Assembly (NCBI GenBank): GCA_019636675.1
Contig: JAHBXC010000001.1
Coordinates: 806,001-870,000, forward strand
Reading direction: 5' to 3'
DNA length: 64,000 nucleotides
Source of the DNA: Phycisphaeraceae bacterium
GTDB lineage: Bacteria; Planctomycetota; Phycisphaerae; Phycisphaerales; UBA1924
The notes beneath the pieces were generated by a model. The model did not search any database and had not been told where the DNA came from. It saw only the letters and a list, made by a program, of their open reading frames with translations. The stretch's first letter is position 1; every line of letters begins with the position of its first letter. The translations under genes were made by a program, and so were the position numbers. Positions 16,766-24,324 of this stretch are shown here, one piece after another.

Positions 16766-17545
16766 TCAGGCGATTCGCCCGAGGTTGTTGATCGCGCCGC
16801 GCAGCACCTGGTCCTGGATCTCGATCATCCGCGCGTTGCGCTGCACCGCGCCGCTCGAGCGGTTCACCGCGAGCATCGCCTTGATCGGGTCGACGCCGGA
16901 CCGCTCGACCATGCCCTGGCGCACGTACGAGGCCGCCGACGCCGGCAGCTGCACGATCGGCCCGGCGAAGCGGAACATGCCCGATCCGTCCTTGGCCAGC
17001 GAGCGGTCGTCGGGGACATCGACGAGCTGGATGGTCGCGATGCGCTCGTTGTTCTGCGAGACCGCGCCGTTGGCGTCGATGGAGAGCGTCGCCCCGGGGT
17101 CGACCACGATCGGCGCGCCGGCGGTGCTGAGGACCGGCAGCCCGTCGGTCGAGCGCACGAGGCGGCGCTGCGCGTCGACGGTCAGGCGCCCGTCGCGCGA
17201 CAGGCGCAGACGCGCGTCGCCCTCGCCGCGGCCGGTGTCGACGACGAAGAAGCCCGCGCCCTCGATGGCGAGGTCGAGCGGGTTCTCGGTGAGGTCGAGC
17301 TCGCCCTGCGAGAGGTTGGAGCGGGTCGGGTCGACGAGCGTGCCGCCCCCGAGACGCTCGAGGAGTTCCTGCGAGGGCATCTCCATGAGGTTCGACTCGA
17401 TGCGTTCCGGGGCGCGCTGGCGCAGGATCGCGAAGTCCGGCTTGAACGCCGCAGTCGACACATTCGCCAGGTTGTTCGAGTGCACGTCGGTGCGGTGCAT
17501 GTTGGTCAGCACGCCCGACGCCGACAGGTACAGGCCGTAGTTCAC
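16766..17545 (-). CDS. flgF: Flagellar proximal rod protein FlgF
   Basis: 259 residues, beginning with a GTG at 17545 that yields MNYGLYLSASGVLTNMHRTD; AAGGAGG lies 6 bases upstream. The motif VHSNNLANVSTAAFKPDF and the C-terminal NRSSGAVQRNARMIEIQDQV match the FlgF/FlgG family, with the shorter middle expected of FlgF. The start overlaps the stop of an unknown 92-codon gene in a GTGA arrangement, so the two are probably translationally coupled. A long upstream extension of this frame is rejected because it lacks homology and the GTG has the better ribosome-binding site. Confidence 0.92.
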   Translation of the reverse strand: MNYGLYLSASGVLTNMHRTDVHSNNLANVSTAAFKPDFAILRQRAPERIESNLMEMPSQELLERLGGGTLVDPTRSNLSQGELDLTENPLDLAIEGAGFFVVDTGRGEGDARLRLSRDGRLTVDAQRRLVRSTDGLPVLSTAGAPIVVDPGATLSIDANGAVSQNNERIATIQLVDVPDDRSLAKDGSGMFRFAGPIVQLPASAASYVRQGMVERSGVDPIKAMLAVNRSSGAVQRNARMIEIQDQVLRGAINNLGRIA

Positions 17546-17820
17546 GGGGCGCCTCCTTCGTTGAACAGCACGACGCCGGCGCGCGGAGCCGTCCCACCGA
17601 ACGGCTCCACGCGCCCGACTTCCCTCGCGGCGTCGTTGGCCCACAGCCCGCGACCCATGGCGCGAAGACAGTGCAGCGCGCCCAGGGCACGCGTTACGCG
17701 TCCCAGTTCCAGCGCGGCGGACCGCGATCCATCGCGGCGAACGCCGGCGCTGCTGTTCGACTCCAGGTTGTCCGACGAGCGGTCCCCGCTCGCGGTGAAT
17801 GGCTTCCGTGCCTCGCGCAT
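17542..17820 (-). CDS. Small unknown protein coupled to flgF
   Basis: A 92-codon frame starting MREARKPFTASGDRSSDN at 17820, behind a perfect AAGGAGG six bases upstream. Its TGA stop overlaps the GTG of flgF (GTGA). The middle (LELGRVTRALGALHCLRAMG) could form an amphipathic helix; no signal peptide, membrane segment or known domain is visible. The ribosome-binding site plus coupling argue that it is translated and is the first gene of the rod operon. It may be a flagellar regulator or assembly factor, but no function can be assigned. It could alternatively be a leader peptide-like coupling ORF. Confidence 0.6.
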   Translation of the reverse strand: MREARKPFTASGDRSSDNLESNSSAGVRRDGSRSAALELGRVTRALGALHCLRAMGRGLWANDAAREVGRVEPFGGTAPRAGVVLFNEGGAP

Positions 17821-18030
17821 GATCGGCCTCCTTGCCGCGCGGTCGCAAGGCCATACACAACCCGCGTGCCACTCCCCCACGGCGCCTCATCGCCCCCGAC
17901 GACCGCCCCACGCAGCGCAACGCCCAGCCGACACGGACCTTCCTGCGCCCCGCCCCGCCGGCACGCGCACTTTCCGCCGACCCGCCGCGCCACCTTTGCT
18001 GCCCGACGCGGCGCCGGGCCGATCTCAACC

Positions 18031-18999
18031 GTGGTGCCCACCCAGACCGACCTCACCCTGACCTCCCCGGTCCTCAACGCCACCCTCCACGCGTTCATGC
18101 TCTTCGTCCGCGTCGAGTGCGGCATGAGCGCCAACACCCTCGACGCCTACGAACGCGATGTCCGCGAACTCTTCGCCGAACTCGAATCGCGAGGCGTCAC
18201 CGACCCGGGGGCCGTCCAGCCACAGCACCTGGCCGACCACCTCGCCACCCTCAAGAACGACCGCGCGATGCAGACCTCCAGCGTCGCGCGACACCTCGCC
18301 ACCATCAAGGTCCTCTTCCGCTGGCTCCACGCCAACGCCAAGACCGAACGCAACCCCGCCGACTGGCTCGACCAGCCCACCCGCTGGAAACGACTCCCCG
18401 GCGTCATGTCCCCGGCGCAGGTCAGACGACTCATCGAGACCGCCTCACCCCCGGAAATGCCCCCGGAGGCCGCCGATCCCAGTGCGCCCCCCCTCTGGAT
18501 GCGCGATCGCGCCATGCTCGAACTGATGTACGCGTGCGGCCTGCGCGCGTCCGAGGTCGGCGCCATCTGCACCCATCAGATCCACCCCCGGCTCGGCACC
18601 GTGCTCATCACCGGCAAAGGCGGCAAGCAGCGACTCGTCCCGATGGGAAAGCCCGCGCTCGCCGCGACCGAGCGCTACCTCGATGATTGCCGCCCCTTGC
18701 TGGTGCGTCCCGACGGGCGCGACAAGGGACGCCTGCTGCTGTCGCGCACCGGACGCCCGCTCGAGCGCGTCGCGGTCTGGCAGATCGTCACCAAGCACGC
18801 CGAGCGCGCCGGGCTGAAGGATGTCCACCCCCACACCCTGCGACACTCCTTCGCCACCCACCTGCTCATCGGCGGCGCCGACCTGCGCGTCGTCCAGGAA
18901 CTCCTCGGACACGCCGACATCGGCACGACGCAGATCTACACCCATGTCGACAAGAGCCGCCTGAAGTCGGTGCACCAGAAGTTTCACCCGAGGGCGTGA
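18031..18999 (+). CDS. xerD: XerC/XerD-type tyrosine recombinase
   Basis: 322 residues from the GTG at 18031 (the GTG at 18034 or an ATG at 18097 are alternatives). It carries an N-terminal SAM-like core-binding domain (MSANTLDAYERDVRELFAEL) and a catalytic domain with all expected residues: Arg in GLRASEVG, Lys in GKGGKQRLVP, HTLRHSFATH, LLGHADIGTTQIYTHV with the Tyr nucleophile. Length and the absence of phage or integron neighbours suggest the chromosome-dimer-resolving enzyme rather than an integrase. It is divergent from the flagellar operon; the XerC/XerD distinction cannot be settled here. Confidence 0.9.
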   Translation: MVPTQTDLTLTSPVLNATLHAFMLFVRVECGMSANTLDAYERDVRELFAELESRGVTDPGAVQPQHLADHLATLKNDRAMQTSSVARHLATIKVLFRWLHANAKTERNPADWLDQPTRWKRLPGVMSPAQVRRLIETASPPEMPPEAADPSAPPLWMRDRAMLELMYACGLRASEVGAICTHQIHPRLGTVLITGKGGKQRLVPMGKPALAATERYLDDCRPLLVRPDGRDKGRLLLSRTGRPLERVAVWQIVTKHAERAGLKDVHPHTLRHSFATHLLIGGADLRVVQELLGHADIGTTQIYTHVDKSRLKSVHQKFHPRA

Positions 19000-19183
19000 G
19001 GCGTCTCTGATCAGAGCCGCGGGCGGCAGCACGCGGCTCGCAGCGCGCGTGGTTCGTTGATCGTTGCTTCCGTGAGGTGCGGGGGGAGTGGGGAGACAGC
19101 GGTGAGAAGAGAGAAGGGAGAAGAGGGAGGAGGGGTAGCACCACACTCCGTGTGGTGGCACCGGAGAGAGAGCGAGAGAGCGA

Positions 19184-19292
19184 GAGAGCGAGAGAGAAAA
19201 GAGAAGGCAGAGAATGGAGAGGGAAGCCCGGAGGGTTGGTAGCCCTCCCCTGGCCCCTCCCCTCTCGCTGCGCTCGAGAGGAGGGGGAGGCG
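19184..19292 (+). repeat. Dispersed intergenic repeat, copy 1
   Basis: About 109 bases that match, in inverted orientation, 58512-58616. The shared core is GTAGCCCTCCCCTGGCCCCT, flanked by GGGAAGCCCGGAG on one side and CGCTGCGCTCGA on the other, and the match extends into the GAGAGCGAGAGA tract. Differences are scattered substitutions and small indels. The 3' part (CCCCTCCCCTCTCG..CGAGAGGAGGGGG) is an inverted repeat. Confidence 0.8.
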
Positions 19293-19329
19293 AAAAGGAG
19301 AGGGAGCGAGTGAGAGACGCGGCTGCGCG

Positions 19330-19360
19330 AAAAAAAACGGGCCGAACACCGTTCGGCCCG
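19330..19360 (-). terminator. Intrinsic terminator of frr
   Basis: On the minus strand CGGGCCGAAC-GGT-GTTCGGCCCG forms a perfect 10-bp stem followed by eight T residues, about 45 bases after the frr stop. Confidence 0.92.
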
Positions 19361-19403
19361 CGTGGTCATTCTTCCTGCTGCCCGCTCCTTACTCCCTGCT
19401 GCC

Positions 19404-19970
19404 TCAGACCTCGAGGATTTCCTTCGACTTGGCCGCGACGACCACATCGACCTCGCCCTCGTGCTTCTTGAGCATGGTCTGGATGTCTTCCTTGAGCCCC
19501 TCGATGACATCCTCGGAGTAGTTGACGGCCTTTACATTCTTGAGCCCGTCGGCGTGCTTGTTGGCGTCGCGACGGACATTGCGCATGGAGACCTTGGCCT
19601 CTTCGCCCATCTTCTTGGCGTGGCCGACGAGCTGCTGGCGGCGTTCGCCCGAGAGGGGCGGGATGCTGACGCGGATGGCCTTGCCGTCGACGCGCGGGTT
19701 GAGGCCCAGGTCGCTGGCCTCGAGGGCTCGCCGGATCTCGCCCAGGGACTGGGGGTCGAAGGGGGTGATGACGATCTGGGTGGCCTCGGGGACGCTGATC
19801 ATCGCGAGGGACTTCAGGTCGGTCATGGACCCGTAATAGTCGACCTTGACGTACTCGACGAGCGCCGGGGAGGCGCGGCCGGTGCGGATGCCGCGGAGCT
19901 CGCTCTTGAGGTACTCGAGGGCCTTGACCATGGAGGTCTCGGCGTCGTTCTTGATCGATTTGGGGTCCAT
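19404..19970 (-). CDS. frr: Ribosome recycling factor
   Basis: 188 residues, normal length. With EF-G it splits post-termination ribosomes. Family features: SMVKALEYLKSELRGIRTGRASPALVE-type N terminus (Arg/Gly/Arg in RTGRAS), the PQSLGEIRRAL segment, LGLNPRVDGKAIRVSIPPLS and GERRQQLVGHAKKMGEE, and the C-terminal NVKAVNYSEDVI helix. The ATG at 19970 begins MDPKSIK, with AAGGA about 9 bases upstream. It has its own terminator and no pyrH/tsf neighbours in this window. Confidence 0.97.
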   Translation of the reverse strand: MDPKSIKNDAETSMVKALEYLKSELRGIRTGRASPALVEYVKVDYYGSMTDLKSLAMISVPEATQIVITPFDPQSLGEIRRALEASDLGLNPRVDGKAIRVSIPPLSGERRQQLVGHAKKMGEEAKVSMRNVRRDANKHADGLKNVKAVNYSEDVIEGLKEDIQTMLKKHEGEVDVVVAAKSKEILEV

Positions 19971-20210
19971 AACTCCCGTCCTTCCAGAGGGCTCCACGAA
20001 AAAAGGCGCGTGAAGCGGGGCAAAGCGTGCGGCGATGGTACGACCCGCCCGGGGCGGTGTCACCCCTTGGCGGCGCGTGGGGGCGGGTTCTCTCGGACCG
20101 GGCCGAACCGCGCGGAAATCACCCGCGAATGGTCTCGCACACCCCCGGCTCTGAGGTACATTGTGGGTGTCGGGCGGGCAACCCTCGCCCCCGCAGGAAC
20201 ATCCGAAGAT

Positions 20211-20429
20211 ATGACCACCAAGAACACCACCATCCGACGCTTCGCCTTCTCTGCCTTCGCTGTCGCGGCGATGGGCGTCCTCGGAGTCGTCGCCTCCGGC
20301 GATTCGCAGCGCACCGGCGTCGAGCCGGCTCCGGTCGCGGGCGAGGGCGAGTCGGTGCAGACCGCGAACCTGCTGGTCCCGCGCCGCACGCGTCTGGTCA
20401 TCCGCTTCGAGCGCACCGCGGTCTGCTGA
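20211..20429 (+). CDS. Small exported/membrane-anchored protein of unknown function
   Basis: 72 codons beginning MTTKNTTIRRFAFSAFAVAA. The N terminus is a clear signal peptide or single membrane anchor (IRR then FAFSAFAVAAMGVLGVVASG). The mature part is short and ends RTRLVIRFERTAVC, with a C-terminal Cys. The Shine-Dalgarno is weak (AGGA about 15 bases upstream). A -10-like TACATT at 20157-20162 lies 50 bases upstream. No family was recognised. Isolated between frr (divergent) and the GNAT gene (convergent). Confidence 0.55.
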   Translation: MTTKNTTIRRFAFSAFAVAAMGVLGVVASGDSQRTGVEPAPVAGEGESVQTANLLVPRRTRLVIRFERTAVC

Positions 20430-20447
20430 GCCACCACCGGCCGACGA

Positions 20448-20900
20448 TCACTCGTCGCGCAGCGTCCGCTCGAAGATCACGAGGTTGGTCGCCATATCCG
20501 GGTCCCAGCGCATCCCCACGATATCGAAATCGTTCGCGATCCCGAAGTGCAGGAATGGCCTGTGCTGGTTGTGGCATTCGAAACGGAGGAAGCGGTAGCC
20601 CTCGGTGCGCGACCAGTCCATGGCGGCGTGCATGAGTTGGGTGGCGATGCCCATGCGGCGCATCTCGGGCACGACGCCGCAGAGCCACGCGAAGTGGACC
20701 GAGGGCTTGAGTTCGAAGCCGACATAGAAGCCGACGGCGTCCTTCTCGACGCGCGCTGCCATCGCGAGGATCTTGGCGCGCCCGGAGAAGCGACGCTCGA
20801 AGGATTCGGCGTCGCGAGGGGGCCTGAACATCTGGTTGAACAGGTGCGCGAGGAGCTCGGTGTCGCGGGTGTCGATGCGATCGATGACGACGTCAGGCAT
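20448..20900 (-). CDS. GNAT-family N-acetyltransferase
   Basis: 150 residues with a GNAT fold: AAMAARVEKDAVGFYVG-like beta4 region, the acetyl-CoA loop PEMRRMGIATQLMHAAMD (the R/Q-x-x-G-x-G/A pyrophosphate motif is RRMGIA), and a conserved C-terminal FHFGIANDFDIVG. The ATG at 20900 has GGAG about 8 bases upstream; the longer frame to 20945 is unsupported. Substrate unknown. Lies between a small unknown gene and efp, same strand as efp. Confidence 0.82.
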   Translation of the reverse strand: MPDVVIDRIDTRDTELLAHLFNQMFRPPRDAESFERRFSGRAKILAMAARVEKDAVGFYVGFELKPSVHFAWLCGVVPEMRRMGIATQLMHAAMDWSRTEGYRFLRFECHNQHRPFLHFGIANDFDIVGMRWDPDMATNLVIFERTLRDE

Positions 20901-20972
20901 GGCCGAAGCTCCACCTCGCGGTCCGGACCGCGGTACCGATTCCATGGACGATCGGCCGGATCGCCCCGGGAC

Positions 20973-21527
20973 TTACGCGCGTGACTGGTACGACCCGTCG
21001 GCCGTGGCGACGCGGATCGTCTCGCCGTTGCTGATGAAGGGGGGGACGCGTGTCTTGAGCCCGGTCTCGCAGGTGGCTTCCTTGAGCTGGTTGGTCGCGG
21101 TCGCGCCCTTGATGCCCGGGGGGGTGTCGGTCACGACCAGCTCGACGCTGGCCGGGAGCTCGATGCTGACCGGCGCCTCGTCGTGGAGGAGCATGACGAC
21201 GGTGGTGTTGGGTCGGACGAAGAGCATCGCGTCGCCCAGGAACTCGTCGCTGAGGGTGATCTGCTCGTAGTTCTCCGAGTCCATGAAGGTGTGCCCGGAG
21301 TTGTCGGAGTAGAGGTACTCGAAGGGGCGCCGGTCGAGCGTGGTGCCCTCGATCTCTTCCGTGGACGCGAGGCGCTTGTCGATGAGCTGGCCCGAGAGCA
21401 CATCGCGGATCTTGACCTGGATGAACGCGCGGAGGTTGCCCGGGGTGCGGTGCTCGAACTTGGTGACCACGTAGAGTTTGCCGTCCATGCGGATGGCGGC
21501 GCCGGGACGAAGATCAGTCGCTTTCAC
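20973..21527 (-). CDS. efp: Translation elongation factor P, Asn-tip variant
   Basis: 184 residues. EF-P relieves ribosome stalling at polyproline. It starts with a GTG at 21527 (CAGGAG about 9 bases upstream), giving MKATDLRPGAAIRMDGKL. Domain I is followed by the two OB domains (TFMDSENYEQITLSDE, then VTDTPPGIKGATATNQLKEA, an EF-P signature region). The loop tip, where E. coli has modified Lys34 in KPGKGQ, reads TPGNLRAF: the aligned residue is Asn31. Neither lysylation nor rhamnosylation could occur at an Asn, so the factor would act unmodified or by another route. Signature and length make the identity secure. Confidence 0.95.
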   Translation of the reverse strand: MKATDLRPGAAIRMDGKLYVVTKFEHRTPGNLRAFIQVKIRDVLSGQLIDKRLASTEEIEGTTLDRRPFEYLYSDNSGHTFMDSENYEQITLSDEFLGDAMLFVRPNTTVVMLLHDEAPVSIELPASVELVVTDTPPGIKGATATNQLKEATCETGLKTRVPPFISNGETIRVATADGSYQSRA

Positions 21528-21744
21528 AGCAAGGGCTCCTGCGCGGGCGAGGGCGCGATCGGTTCGGGTTCTGGTCCCGCTCGCGACCCGAACAGGGTCG
21601 TTCGGTCGCTCGCGGGCCGCGATTGTAGGCCGCGGAAGCGCCGGTTCGTCCGCGCGAAACCCGCGTCGTTCTGGCAGAATGGTCGTCCGGCGAGCCGCCG
21701 GGCACGAAGCCCTCGCACTCGGACCCAGCCACAGGAGCCACGCC

Positions 21745-22755
21745 ATGGACGCCCAAGCCCCGACGACCCTCTCGCGCCGCCAGTTCGCCGCCCTGACCTT
21801 CTTCGCCGCCGCCGGCGCGACGCTGGGCATCGCCCCCAGCCCCGCCCTGGCCCGCGCGCTCTCGCGCGCCGCCGACCCGACGCCCTTCTCGTGGAAGGAA
21901 GTCGCCCCGGGCGTCAGGATCGCCAGCGAGCAGGGCGGCAACGCGCTGGTCCTGGTCGCCGGGGGCCAGGCGCTGCTCGTCGACTGCAAGAACCCTCCCT
22001 ACGGCCCGGCCCTGCGTCGCGACGCCAGCGCCATGGGGGGCACGCTCACCACCGTGGTCAACACTCATCACCACGCCGACCACACCGGGGGCAACGCGGC
22101 GTTCACCAACAACCTCAGCGTCATCGCGTACGAGAAGGGCGCCGCTCGCACGAAAGGGCAGATCGCGCGCTACAAGGCGGCGCTGGATGGCGTGCCGGCC
22201 GACTCCGAGTTCGCCAAGGACGCGCGCGCGATGCTCGAGGCGCTCAGCAGCCGCGCCGAAGCCGCGTGGGCGCCGACGCGCACGATCTCGACGAAGGAAG
22301 AGCTCCAGATCGGGGGCGAGCGCGTGGTCCTCGAGCCCATCGGCCCGGCGCACACCGACAACGATGTCGCCGTCTTCCTGCCCGGGAAGAATGTGCTGCA
22401 CACGGGCGACCTGTGCTTCCACAAGCTGCACCCCTTCGTCGATCCGAGCGGCGGATCCGACATCGAGGGCTGGATCCGCGCGTGCGACCGGCTCATGCAG
22501 ATCGCCAACGGCAGCACGGTCGTCGTGCCGGGCCACGGCGAGGTCACCGATCGCGCCGGCATCGAGGGCCAGAAGAAGTTCCTCGTCGCGCTGCGCGACT
22601 TCGTGACGAAGCAGATCCGCGACGGACGCACGGCGGAAGATGTGCGCGAGATGCGCGTTCCCGGATACGAATCGCTGGGGTTCGAGCAGATCAGGCCCTT
22701 CACGATGAGCGGGGCGTACGCCGTGCTGAAGGCTGCGATGGGCAACGGGCGATAG
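21745..22755 (+). CDS. Exported metallo-beta-lactamase-fold hydrolase
   Basis: 336 residues. The N terminus (TLSRRQFAALTFFAAAGATL) has a twin-arginine motif SRRQF followed by a hydrophobic stretch ending around PALARA, so Tat export is likely. The metal-binding motif THHHADHTGG is about residues 109-118; downstream histidines occur in PAHTDNDVAVF, HTGDLCF and VVPGHGEV, completing the binuclear site. The order resembles SoxH/quinoprotein-relay-associated and related periplasmic MBL-fold proteins rather than a proven beta-lactamase; substrate unknown. ACAGGAG is 9 bases before the ATG at 21745. A terminator follows. Confidence 0.85.
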   Translation: MDAQAPTTLSRRQFAALTFFAAAGATLGIAPSPALARALSRAADPTPFSWKEVAPGVRIASEQGGNALVLVAGGQALLVDCKNPPYGPALRRDASAMGGTLTTVVNTHHHADHTGGNAAFTNNLSVIAYEKGAARTKGQIARYKAALDGVPADSEFAKDARAMLEALSSRAEAAWAPTRTISTKEELQIGGERVVLEPIGPAHTDNDVAVFLPGKNVLHTGDLCFHKLHPFVDPSGGSDIEGWIRACDRLMQIANGSTVVVPGHGEVTDRAGIEGQKKFLVALRDFVTKQIRDGRTAEDVREMRVPGYESLGFEQIRPFTMSGAYAVLKAAMGNGR

Positions 22756-22802
22756 GAAACCGGGGGAGACCCCGGGCGTCGGAGAGACTTCTGTAATTCC
22801 TC

Positions 22803-22832
22803 ACAACGCGCCCCGGCGCGTTGTTTTTCTTT
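22803..22832 (+). terminator. Intrinsic terminator after the MBL-fold gene
   Basis: CAACGCGCC-CC-GGCGCGTTG, a 9-bp stem with a 2-base gap, followed by TTTTTCTTTT on the plus strand, about 50 bases after the stop at 22755. Confidence 0.88.
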
Positions 22833-23009
22833 TGTGCGCATGCAGGGATTGGTGCGCAAGGAGGATGCGCGCCGCCGGCGACGACAATCCGCATTGTGCG
22901 CGGAAAATGAGCCCGAACTCATTCCTGTTTCGCGGTACGCTCATCCGACACAACGAGTATTCCCCTCGTCATCGCAGGACAGCAGCATCACAGGCAGGAG
23001 GGGAGAGAG

Positions 23010-23288
23010 ATGGACATCACACCCGAGCCGACCGCCACGCAACGTCCCGGCCCGTCGCTCGTCAAGCACGATTTCCGCCGACAGTGTTCACCGATGCGGG
23101 TGTGGCTCCCGGCGCTCTCCGAACCCTCAGAGCCCGACGCTGCGCCACCTGATCCCGTGACGGAGCAGGACGAACGACTCATCGCCGAGGTGGAAGCCTC
23201 GCTGCGCGACGCGACACGCCGCCTGCGTGAGGTCCGATGCCTCATCGACCGGCTGGGAGCGATCCCTCTCGTCGGTCCCGCTGACTAA
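23010..23288 (+). CDS. Small unknown protein
   Basis: 92 codons beginning MDITPEPTATQRPG. A strong GGAGGGG lies about 8 bases upstream, and an intrinsic terminator follows at 23376, so it looks like a real monocistronic unit. The N-terminal half is Pro-rich and probably disordered; residues about 50-83 (TEQDERLIAEVEASLRDATR onward) form a likely charged helix/coiled coil. No signal peptide and no recognised domain. Confidence 0.55.
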   Translation: MDITPEPTATQRPGPSLVKHDFRRQCSPMRVWLPALSEPSEPDAAPPDPVTEQDERLIAEVEASLRDATRRLREVRCLIDRLGAIPLVGPAD

Positions 23289-23375
23289 GCCCGTGAGATC
23301 CACGGGATGCCTGCGCGATCTGGTCTAGTGACCGGCCTTGGGGAGAGGAGAGAGTCGCGCAGACAGCCCCGATAG

Positions 23376-23416
23376 GCCGCGAGGGACGCTCCGGTGTCCC
23401 TCGCGGCTCTTTTTTG
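23376..23416 (+). terminator. Intrinsic terminator
   Basis: GCCGCGAGGGAC / GTCCCTCGCGGC, a perfect 12-bp stem with a 7-base loop, followed by TCTTTTTT. It closes the small gene 23010-23288. Confidence 0.9.
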
Positions 23417-23535
23417 TGTGTTTGTGAATTGTAGTACGGGGCGGAAAAAAGGGTTGGCGCTCTTTGGGTTCTCTGGTAGGCTCAAACTGGGTTCCAGGCG
23501 GCAGTTCATTCACGGGAGCCCGAGGAGAATCTGAG

Positions 23536-24261
23536 ATGGCCCGTACGACCCTTTTTGTACTTGTCGGATTGGCCGCGAGCGTGTCCGCGCAGGCCGCGGT
23601 GGTGACCTTCGTGAACACGAACCCCGCGTTCGCGGCGCTCACGCCCTACATCTATGACGAATTCGAGCCGAGATTCGGGCAGGCGCTCGACATCCGCAGC
23701 GACTCGTTCAGCCAGCCCGCGCCGCTGTCGTCGAGCCCGCCGGCGGGCATGGTCATGTTCGAGCATCGGTTCGGGGCAACATCGACGCAGGGGGATGTGA
23801 TGAACCTCTACGCGGGCCTGGGTGTCCGCATCGCGTCGCATATCGTGAACGACAAGAATGACCAGATCTACGGGTTCGACCCCGACACGACCGGCGACAT
23901 TATCCCGGTCGAGCCCCCCCATCGCTTTGGCGTGGGCGACACGGTCGACGCGGATTGGAACTGGGTCACCCGCTCGCCCGTGTGGGGGCTGGGCGGGGAT
24001 GTCTTCCAGGTGATCCCGCTCCTGCAGCAGAACAACATCCTGGGCATCGAGCTGACGCTCGACACGGGAGTGCACTACGGGTTCGTGGAGTTGGAGCAGC
24101 TGCCGCTCGGGAGTATCTTCGAGGCGCCCACCTACCGCGCGGTGCGCTGGGGCTGGGAGACCCAGGCCGGCGTCGCGCTGGTCATCCCGCCGATCCCGGC
24201 GCCCGGGGGCGCACCACTGCTGGCGTGCGCCGCGCTCGGCGTGATTCGACGCCGTCGCTGA
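23536..24261 (+). CDS. Secreted protein with PEP-CTERM-like sorting tail
   Basis: 241 residues from the ATG at 23536 (CGAGGAG about 8 bases upstream). A signal peptide (TTLFVLVGLAASVSAQA) begins the protein. The tail is PIPAPGGAPLLACAALGV followed by RRRR, the Pro/Gly-hydrophobic-polyarginine layout used by exosortase-type sorting signals and very common in this bacterial group. The body is beta-rich and Asp/Pro-containing, with no enzyme motif. It is probably processed and surface-displayed or released. Unrelated in sequence to the two tandem secreted proteins at 35-36.8 kb, except for the tail type. Confidence 0.78.
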   Translation: MARTTLFVLVGLAASVSAQAAVVTFVNTNPAFAALTPYIYDEFEPRFGQALDIRSDSFSQPAPLSSSPPAGMVMFEHRFGATSTQGDVMNLYAGLGVRIASHIVNDKNDQIYGFDPDTTGDIIPVEPPHRFGVGDTVDADWNWVTRSPVWGLGGDVFQVIPLLQQNNILGIELTLDTGVHYGFVELEQLPLGSIFEAPTYRAVRWGWETQAGVALVIPPIPAPGGAPLLACAALGVIRRRR

Positions 24262-24324
24262 ACGACGACCCGAGACAACCCGATCGGCGTCCGCACCGAG
24301 TCTGCGCGGGGTGTGCGCCGGCGC

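Larger units (their letters stand above)
19000..19403. other. Purine-rich intergenic region with dispersed repeat
   Basis: 404 bases without a credible gene between convergent xerD and frr. It holds a hairpin GCACCACAC-TCC-GTGTGGTGGC-like near 19137-19160, a long (GA)n-like tract (about 19160-19215), the dispersed repeat copy at 19184-19292, and the frr terminator. The one-strand purine bias explains the open frames seen on the plus strand. Confidence 0.7.

Noticed and set aside
13152..17540. 1462-codon plus-strand frame opposite the flagellar operon
   Set aside because: Arg/Pro/Ala-rich antisense shadow of flgA-flgI; no start signal or domain.
18031..18999. Phage or integron integrase
   Set aside because: No attachment sites, cassette array or phage genes nearby; length and motifs fit housekeeping XerC/XerD.
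19140..19320. Coding plus-strand frames in the GA-rich region
   Set aside because: Glu/Arg/Gly-only translations result from the purine tract; no ribosome-binding site.
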